DNA from: Burkholderiales bacterium
Lineage (GTDB): Bacteria > Pseudomonadota > Gammaproteobacteria > Burkholderiales > Burkholderiaceae_C
NCBI GenBank assembly: GCA_006227785.1
Contig: SBFU01000059.1
Location: 1-10,041, forward strand
Reading direction: 5' to 3'
DNA length: 10,041 bases
Part shown: piece after piece, positions 6,364 to 10,041 of the stretch
Numbering within the stretch: position 1 is the stretch's first letter
Layout of the letters: the number at the start of each line of letters is the position of its first letter
Translations under genes and position numbers: made by a program
Notes under the pieces: model-generated
What the model saw: only the letters and a program-made list of their open reading frames with translations
Told to the model about the DNA's origin: nothing
Databases searched by the model: none

Positions 6364-7257
6364 TCACACCTGCAAAGCCCCCGCCACGGCGGCCGCAATG
6401 CTCACCGCATTGGTCGGGTGGATCACCGCGTCGGTGCTCCAGAACGCCCCCACGCCGGCCTGGTGGATGCGCGCCAGCGCCGCTTCGTCCAGCAGCGCGT
6501 GTGTGACCGCCACATCGACTGACCGGGCACCGGCGGCGCGCAGCAGTTCGGCGGCCCTGACCAGTGTCTGGCCGGAGCTGGCGACATCATCGATCAGCAC
6601 CACCGCGTCACCTGCCAAGTGCACATCGGGCAAGACGATATCGACCTCCCGATCACCATGGCGGGTCTTGTGGCAGACGGCATGCCGCCAGCCATGCAGG
6701 CACGCGGCACTGGCCACCCATTGCAGGGATTCCTCGTCGGGGCCAATGAGCACCACCTCGCCCCTCTCCCGGGCAATGTGTTCGGCCAGCAACGGGGCTC
6801 CGCTGAGCACCGTGGCGCGGGCCACGGGCACCGCCGCCTGCAGCGAGGAAACACGGTGCAGATGCGGGTCGACCGTGATCACGGCGTCGAACAGGGTGGC
6901 CAGAAAGCGTCCGACAATGCGCTGGCTGACCGACTCGCCAGGACGAAAGGCCATGTCCTGGCGCATGTAACCCAGGTAGGGCGCCACCAGGGTCAGGTCG
7001 TGTGCGCCCAGCTCGCGTGCGGTCTGTGCCACCAGCAGCAGTTCAACCAGTTTTTCGTTCGGCTGGTGCAGACCCCGCCAGACCACCACACGTGGAGGCA
7101 GCGCCTGGGGCAGGCGCAGGCGCAACTCCCCATCAGGGAAGCGGTGCCGTTCGATGGCCAGCGCCCCCAGCCCCGCAGCCTCGGCCACGCGCGTGGCAAT
7201 GGCTCTGTCTTCATCCACAAACAGCAGCGCACCGGCTGCATGCAGGGGCCCTGGCAT
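6364..7257 (-). CDS. Divergent ribose-phosphate diphosphokinase (PRPP synthetase) paralogue
   Basis: A 297-residue cytosolic protein with the two tandem phosphoribosyltransferase-like folds of PRPP synthetases (ribose 5-phosphate + ATP to PRPP + AMP). Key elements: FPDGE (40-44, like FSDGE of E. coli Prs), PYLGYMRQDMAFRPGE (93-108, ATP site), VDPHLH (129-134) with the likely catalytic His132, the flexible-loop Lys197 and Arg199 (HKTR), and the PRPP loop VLIDDVASSGQTL (220-232) with Asp223-Asp224. It differs from the housekeeping enzyme: it is shorter (E. coli Prs is 315 residues), the ribose-5-phosphate loop reads SSGQT instead of DTGGT, and RQD is followed by Met rather than Arg. It is therefore probably a specialised paralogue closer to the archaeal type. 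The start lies 3 bp after the phosphorylase stop, with GGAG 9 nt upstream inside that gene, so the two are translationally linked. A true synthetase activity is likely but not proven. Confidence 0.87.
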   Translation of the reverse strand: MPGPLHAAGALLFVDEDRAIATRVAEAAGLGALAIERHRFPDGELRLRLPQALPPRVVVWRGLHQPNEKLVELLLVAQTARELGAHDLTLVAPYLGYMRQDMAFRPGESVSQRIVGRFLATLFDAVITVDPHLHRVSSLQAAVPVARATVLSGAPLLAEHIARERGEVVLIGPDEESLQWVASAACLHGWRHAVCHKTRHGDREVDIVLPDVHLAGDAVVLIDDVASSGQTLVRAAELLRAAGARSVDVAVTHALLDEAALARIHQAGVGAFWSTDAVIHPTNAVSIAAAVAGALQV

Positions 7258-7260
7258 TGC

Positions 7261-8826
7261 TCAGAACTCCACAAAGACCCTGGGCATCTGCTCGGTGGAA
7301 CCGATGCGGTAGCCGCAGTTGCGCTGGCAGGCCTGGCGCGCGAACTCCAGGTCCGACGGATAGGCAGCGTGCACCCGGTACAGGGGCTCACCGCGACGCA
7401 CGATATCCCCCAGTTTGCGCATCAGGTCGACACCGGCGGACTTGACCTTGGGCGCGCCGGCCAGCCGTGCGATCTGCGCCACCTGAAGGTTGTCGATGCC
7501 GATCACGGTGCCATCCGATTCCGCCGGCACCTCGAAACGCAAGGCGCCCAGCGGCGGATGCTGGTGCTTGAAGCCATGTTCGCCCTGAGCCTTGATGATG
7601 GCCTGCATGCGCGCCAGTGCCCGGCCCGAATCGAGAATGTCGCGCGCAATGTGGAAACCATCGCCGCCGCGCACATCGGGACTGCATTCGATGAGGCGAC
7701 CGGCCAGCCGCAGCGATTTCTGCCGCAGGTCGTCGGGGGCTGCCGGGTCGTTCTCCAGCACCTGCATCACGTCGCGCGCCTCCAGCATGGGTCCCACGCC
7801 CCTTCCGATGGGCTGGCGCCCATCGGTGATCACCACATCCAGGGACAGGTGCATGCGTTGCGCCACATACTCGAACAGGCGCCTAAGGCGCTGCGCCTCG
7901 GGCATGGAACGCACCTTGGCGGTCGGCCCGATCGGGATGTCCAGCACCAGGTGGGTGGCGCCTGCCGCCATCTTCTTGGACAGGATGGAGGCCACCATCT
8001 GGCCGGGTGAGTCGATCGACAGCGGTCGTTCAACCGAGATCAACACATCGTCGGCCGGTGACAGGTCGGCCGTACCGCCCCAGGCCAGGCATCCCCGGTG
8101 GGCCCGCACGATCTCGGTCAGTTGGTCGAACGGCAGTTCGACGTTGGACAGCACCTCCATGGTGTCGGCGGTGCCGGCGGGCGAGGTGATGGCCCGCGAC
8201 GAGGTTTTGGGAAAGACCAGCCCGTAGGCCGCCACGATGGGCACCACCAGCATGGAGGTCCGGTTGCCGGGAATGCCACCGATGCAGTGCTTGTCCACCA
8301 CCAACGGCTCGTGCCAGTCCAGGCGGCGGCCGGACGCCACCATGGCCTCGGTCAGGAAGTAAACCTCCTCGCGGTCCAGCTCGCTGCGGTTGCAGGCCAC
8401 CACAAATGCGGTCAGCTCGATCTTCGAGTACCGCAGGTCGGCGATGTCCCGCACGATGGCCTGAAAGTCCTCATGACCCAGGCGCTCGCCGTTGATCTTG
8501 CGGAACAGAGCCGGAATCGACTCGGGGGGTTCGGCCTGCGAGACCGTGGCCAGATGCCCGTCTGGCACCTGCAGCTGGGCAAAGGCATCCTCGGATACGC
8601 CCAGCTCGTCACAGCCCACGATGCGTTCGTCGTCGACCACATTGAGCGTGGCCAGGATGCGCCGGCCATTGGCGCGCACTTCCACTTTGGACAGGGCCTG
8701 GAAGCCCTCGGCCCGGTAGATGGCGCAGTCGCGGTGCAGGTAGGCGACGTTTTCGTGGTAGGTGTCGATGCCGACGCGGCGCAGACACAGCGTGCCGGTG
8801 GCAAGGGTCGTGTTCTCGCTGGACAT
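7261..8826 (-). CDS. Archaeal-type thymidine/AMP (NMP) phosphorylase family protein
   Basis: A 521-residue protein of the long pyrimidine/NMP phosphorylase branch ('putative thymidine phosphorylase', the family that includes archaeal AMP phosphorylase). AMP phosphorylase converts AMP + phosphate to adenine + ribose 1,5-bisphosphate; thymidine phosphorylase acts on deoxynucleosides. The N-terminal domain (about 1-95) is the extension that marks this branch and is missing from classical DeoA (about 440 residues). The catalytic and phosphate-binding region carries [13 protein letters not shown] (178-190) and [17 protein letters not shown] (209-225), which resemble the archaeal enzymes rather than DKHSTGGVGD of E. 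coli DeoA. The ATG at 8826 is preferred; an in-frame GTG at 8841 would add five residues, and neither has a strong Shine-Dalgarno. It begins 42 bp after the GntR stop and is followed at 3 bp by the PRPP-synthetase paralogue. Substrate (nucleoside or nucleotide) is undecided. Confidence 0.9.
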   Translation of the reverse strand: MSSENTTLATGTLCLRRVGIDTYHENVAYLHRDCAIYRAEGFQALSKVEVRANGRRILATLNVVDDERIVGCDELGVSEDAFAQLQVPDGHLATVSQAEPPESIPALFRKINGERLGHEDFQAIVRDIADLRYSKIELTAFVVACNRSELDREEVYFLTEAMVASGRRLDWHEPLVVDKHCIGGIPGNRTSMLVVPIVAAYGLVFPKTSSRAITSPAGTADTMEVLSNVELPFDQLTEIVRAHRGCLAWGGTADLSPADDVLISVERPLSIDSPGQMVASILSKKMAAGATHLVLDIPIGPTAKVRSMPEAQRLRRLFEYVAQRMHLSLDVVITDGRQPIGRGVGPMLEARDVMQVLENDPAAPDDLRQKSLRLAGRLIECSPDVRGGDGFHIARDILDSGRALARMQAIIKAQGEHGFKHQHPPLGALRFEVPAESDGTVIGIDNLQVAQIARLAGAPKVKSAGVDLMRKLGDIVRRGEPLYRVHAAYPSDLEFARQACQRNCGYRIGSTEQMPRVFVEF

Positions 8827-8868
8827 CTTGCGACGATACACCCGTGTCGGCCGGTCGGCCGCTGGCGC

Positions 8869-9588
8869 TTACCCCACCACCAGGCGGATGGCCGGCAACA
8901 CCGCCTGCGATTCGCTGCGCCGTTCCAGCGCCAGCCGCATGTTCATCTGGGCCACCTCGGTGTGCTCGGTGGCCAGGGCCTGCGCACGAGCGCCTTCGCC
9001 CCGGCGCAGGGCGTCGACCAGCATGTGGTGCTGGCGGTGGGCGTAGCGCATCCAGTCCAGATCCTTGTCCAGCGTGCCCTGCATCGGCAGCATCGCCGAC
9101 GCCGGCGCAAACGGCAGCCGGTCGTTCTGCGCCACCGCCCGTTGCAGCGCCCGGTTACCGCAGGCCTGCAGGATGAGCACATGGAAACGGTCGTTCATGC
9201 GCGCGTAGTCGGCGTAGGCGTCGATGTCCATTGACGGGGCGGCCAGCAGGCGGTCGCCCTCGTCAAGGCAGGCCTGCAGATCGCCCTGCAAGGCCCGCGA
9301 TACGCCGTGCTCGGCCACCAGGCGAGCCGCCATGCCCTCCAGGTGCCCGCGAACCGCGATGGCATCACAAACCTCCTGCGCGGTATGGGGCCGCACCTGC
9401 AGCTTGCCGGTCTCGGTGGACTCCAGCAGGCCTTCCTGCTCCAGTTGCACCAAGGCCGCCCGCACCGGTGTGCGGGACGCGCCCAGTCGCTGGGCCAGCT
9501 GCTGTTCGGCCAGGTGCTGACCCGGCGCAAACACACCGCTGAGGATCAGGTCGCGCAACTGCATCAAAACGGATTCTTGCAAGCCCAT
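8869..9588 (-). CDS. GntR-family transcriptional regulator, FCD (FadR/VanR-type) subfamily
   Basis: A 239-residue dimeric DNA-binding regulator. Residues about 3-68 form the winged helix-turn-helix, with the typical LAEQQLAQRLGASRTPVRAAL (26-46) and LEQEGLL (49-55). Residues about 75-215 form the all-helical FCD effector domain, with probable metal ligands Asp133 and His136 (NDRFH), His187 (QHHMLVDAL) and His209 (TEH). Such proteins usually repress catabolic genes and release DNA on binding a small carboxylic acid. The ATG at 9588 is used: it starts at the conserved GLQESVLMQLRDLILSG. A TTG at 9615 would add nine residues but would run into the operator. It is divergent from the Rieske oxygenase gene with a perfect palindrome between them, so autoregulation and control of that operon are likely. 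The phosphorylase gene lies 42 bp downstream and could be cotranscribed. Confidence 0.93.
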   Translation of the reverse strand: MGLQESVLMQLRDLILSGVFAPGQHLAEQQLAQRLGASRTPVRAALVQLEQEGLLESTETGKLQVRPHTAQEVCDAIAVRGHLEGMAARLVAEHGVSRALQGDLQACLDEGDRLLAAPSMDIDAYADYARMNDRFHVLILQACGNRALQRAVAQNDRLPFAPASAMLPMQGTLDKDLDWMRYAHRQHHMLVDALRRGEGARAQALATEHTEVAQMNMRLALERRSESQAVLPAIRLVVG

Positions 9589-9597
9589 GCCGTCAAC

Positions 9598-9626
9598 TGT
9601 ACACTGAAACCACAAAACGGTATACC
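9598..9626 (+). promoter_or_regulatory. Candidate promoter of the Rieske oxygenase gene
   Basis: TGTACA (9598-9603, 4 of 6 matches to TTGACA) and TATACC (9621-9626, 4 of 6 matches to TATAAT) are separated by 17 bp. Transcription would start near 9633, about 24 nt before the ATG. The -10 lies inside the palindrome at 9615-9630, as expected for repression by steric block. Matches are modest, so this is a prediction supported mainly by position. Confidence 0.4.
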
Positions 9627-9630
9627 GTTT
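9615..9630. promoter_or_regulatory. Perfect 16-bp palindrome, candidate GntR operator
   Basis: AAACGGTATACCGTTT is a perfect inverted repeat centred on GTATAC, in the 68-bp gap between the divergent GntR and Rieske genes. FCD-type GntR regulators typically bind short palindromes with a G-T-A-T-A-C-like or related core, so this is the obvious operator. It sits 27 bp from the regulator start and 27 bp from the oxygenase start, so one site could control both. Binding is inferred from position and symmetry. Confidence 0.7.
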
Positions 9631-9656
9631 ACCCTCCCCCTTCGCACCTTGACGCC

Positions 9657-10041
9657 ATGAAAGCCGAACAGAACGACAAACTCACCCGGGTCGGACCCGG
9701 CACACCCGGCGGCGAGCTGTTGCGCCGTTACTGGCAACCGGTGGCCCTGCTCGACGAGTTCGACCCCCGCTTCGACCCCGCCATGGCGACCCGGCCGGTC
9801 AAGGCGGTCCGCCTGCTCGGACAGGATCTGGTGCTGTTCAAGGATGCCCAGGGACGTTTCGGCCTGCTCGACCGCGACTGTCCCCACCGCGGAGCCGACC
9901 TGGCCTATGGCCGCAACGAGGGCGATGGCCTGCGCTGCCCCTTTCACGGCTGGAAGTTCGACATCAGCGGCCAGTGCACCGAAACACCGGCCGAACCCAC
10001 CGGCAGCACACTGTGCCGGCGCGTCCGCCAGAGAAGCTATC
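9657..10041 (+). CDS. Rieske [2Fe-2S] aromatic ring-hydroxylating oxygenase, alpha subunit, N-terminal part
   Basis: The first 128 codons are present and the frame is open to the window edge. The Rieske cluster motif is complete: Cys75-Pro-His77, 16 residues, Cys94-Pro-Phe-His97 (CPHRGADL...CPFHGWKFD). The N-terminal LTRVGPGTPGGELLRRYWQPVAL (9-31) and the later STLCRRVRQRSY (117-128) are typical of the phthalate 4,5-dioxygenase-like group of oxygenases, which attack aromatic or heteroaromatic acids and ethers. The mononuclear iron site lies in the missing C-terminal part, so the substrate cannot be assigned. The ATG at 9657 starts at the conserved N-terminus; no Shine-Dalgarno is visible in the preceding C-rich leader. 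It is divergent from the GntR gene and is probably the first gene of a catabolic operon, with a reductase or further enzymes expected to the right. Confidence 0.92.
   Translation, partial: MKAEQNDKLTRVGPGTPGGELLRRYWQPVALLDEFDPRFDPAMATRPVKAVRLLGQDLVLFKDAQGRFGLLDRDCPHRGADLAYGRNEGDGLRCPFHGWKFDISGQCTETPAEPTGSTLCRRVRQRSY

Noticed and set aside
6619..8010. A 463-codon open frame on the plus strand, antisense to the phosphorylase and PRPP-synthetase genes
   Set aside because: It mirrors the codon structure of two well-supported minus-strand genes in high-GC DNA; its translation is Gly/His/Gln/Arg-rich with no recognisable domain.
8848..8861. CGGCCG-GT-CGGCCG direct/inverted repeat between the GntR and phosphorylase genes
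   Set aside because: A 2-nt loop and no T tract make it a poor terminator; such GC dyads are expected by chance in this composition.
8098..9234. A 378-codon open frame on the plus strand, antisense to the phosphorylase and GntR genes
   Set aside because: Same reason: it crosses two real minus-strand genes and has low-complexity, family-less content.
1..10041. Mobile elements, tRNAs, CRISPR arrays or a defence system
   Set aside because: No transposase, integrase, terminal repeats, regularly spaced repeats or tRNA-like cloverleaf were seen; all stretches are accounted for by metabolic, transport and regulatory genes.

Overview
The window is GC-rich, with tightly packed genes and short intergenic gaps. 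The content (a class I phaC followed by phaA, a PgeF gene next to phaC, a zeta-class GST/maleylacetoacetate isomerase, an FCD-type GntR regulator and a Rieske oxygenase) fits a betaproteobacterial chromosome. Burkholderiales is likely and Comamonadaceae is a reasonable guess, but the genus cannot be fixed from the sequence alone. No tRNA, rRNA, CRISPR array, insertion sequence or prophage signature was seen.

Layout, left to right. (1) 1-1925, minus strand: polyhydroxyalkanoate genes, phaC then the first codons of phaA. (2) 1926-2068: a divergent intergenic region with a near-perfect 20-bp palindrome. (3) 2069-2371, plus strand: a small two-helix membrane protein whose 3' end overlaps pgeF by 84 bp on the opposite strand. 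(4) 2288-5108, minus strand: an Atg22/UMF1-type MFS transporter, then maiA, then pgeF; the last two overlap by one base. (5) 5200-6300, minus strand: a NemA-like old yellow enzyme. (6) 6364-8826, minus strand: an archaeal-type NMP (thymidine/AMP) phosphorylase followed after 3 bp by a divergent PRPP synthetase; this is the least ordinary pair in the window. (7) 8869-9588, minus strand: a GntR/FCD regulator, divergent from (8) 9657-10041, plus strand: the N-terminal part of a Rieske oxygenase alpha subunit. A perfect 16-bp palindrome between them is a strong operator candidate.

How the genes may work together. phaC and phaA belong to storage-polymer synthesis: thiolase makes acetoacetyl-CoA, and the synthase polymerises 3-hydroxyacyl-CoA. 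The GntR protein probably regulates the divergent oxygenase gene and itself. The phosphorylase/PRPP-synthetase pair points to nucleotide salvage or turnover, possibly through ribose 1,5-bisphosphate. The OYE, MFS and maiA genes look like detoxification or peripheral catabolic functions with no visible complete pathway.

No gene-free stretch exceeds 150 bases. The gaps are 54-86, 1926-2068, 3736-3779, 5109-5199, 6301-6363, 8827-8868 and 9589-9656; those with a visible signal are listed. In 5109-5199, 6301-6363 and 8827-8868 I see only short GC-rich dyads and no convincing terminator or promoter.
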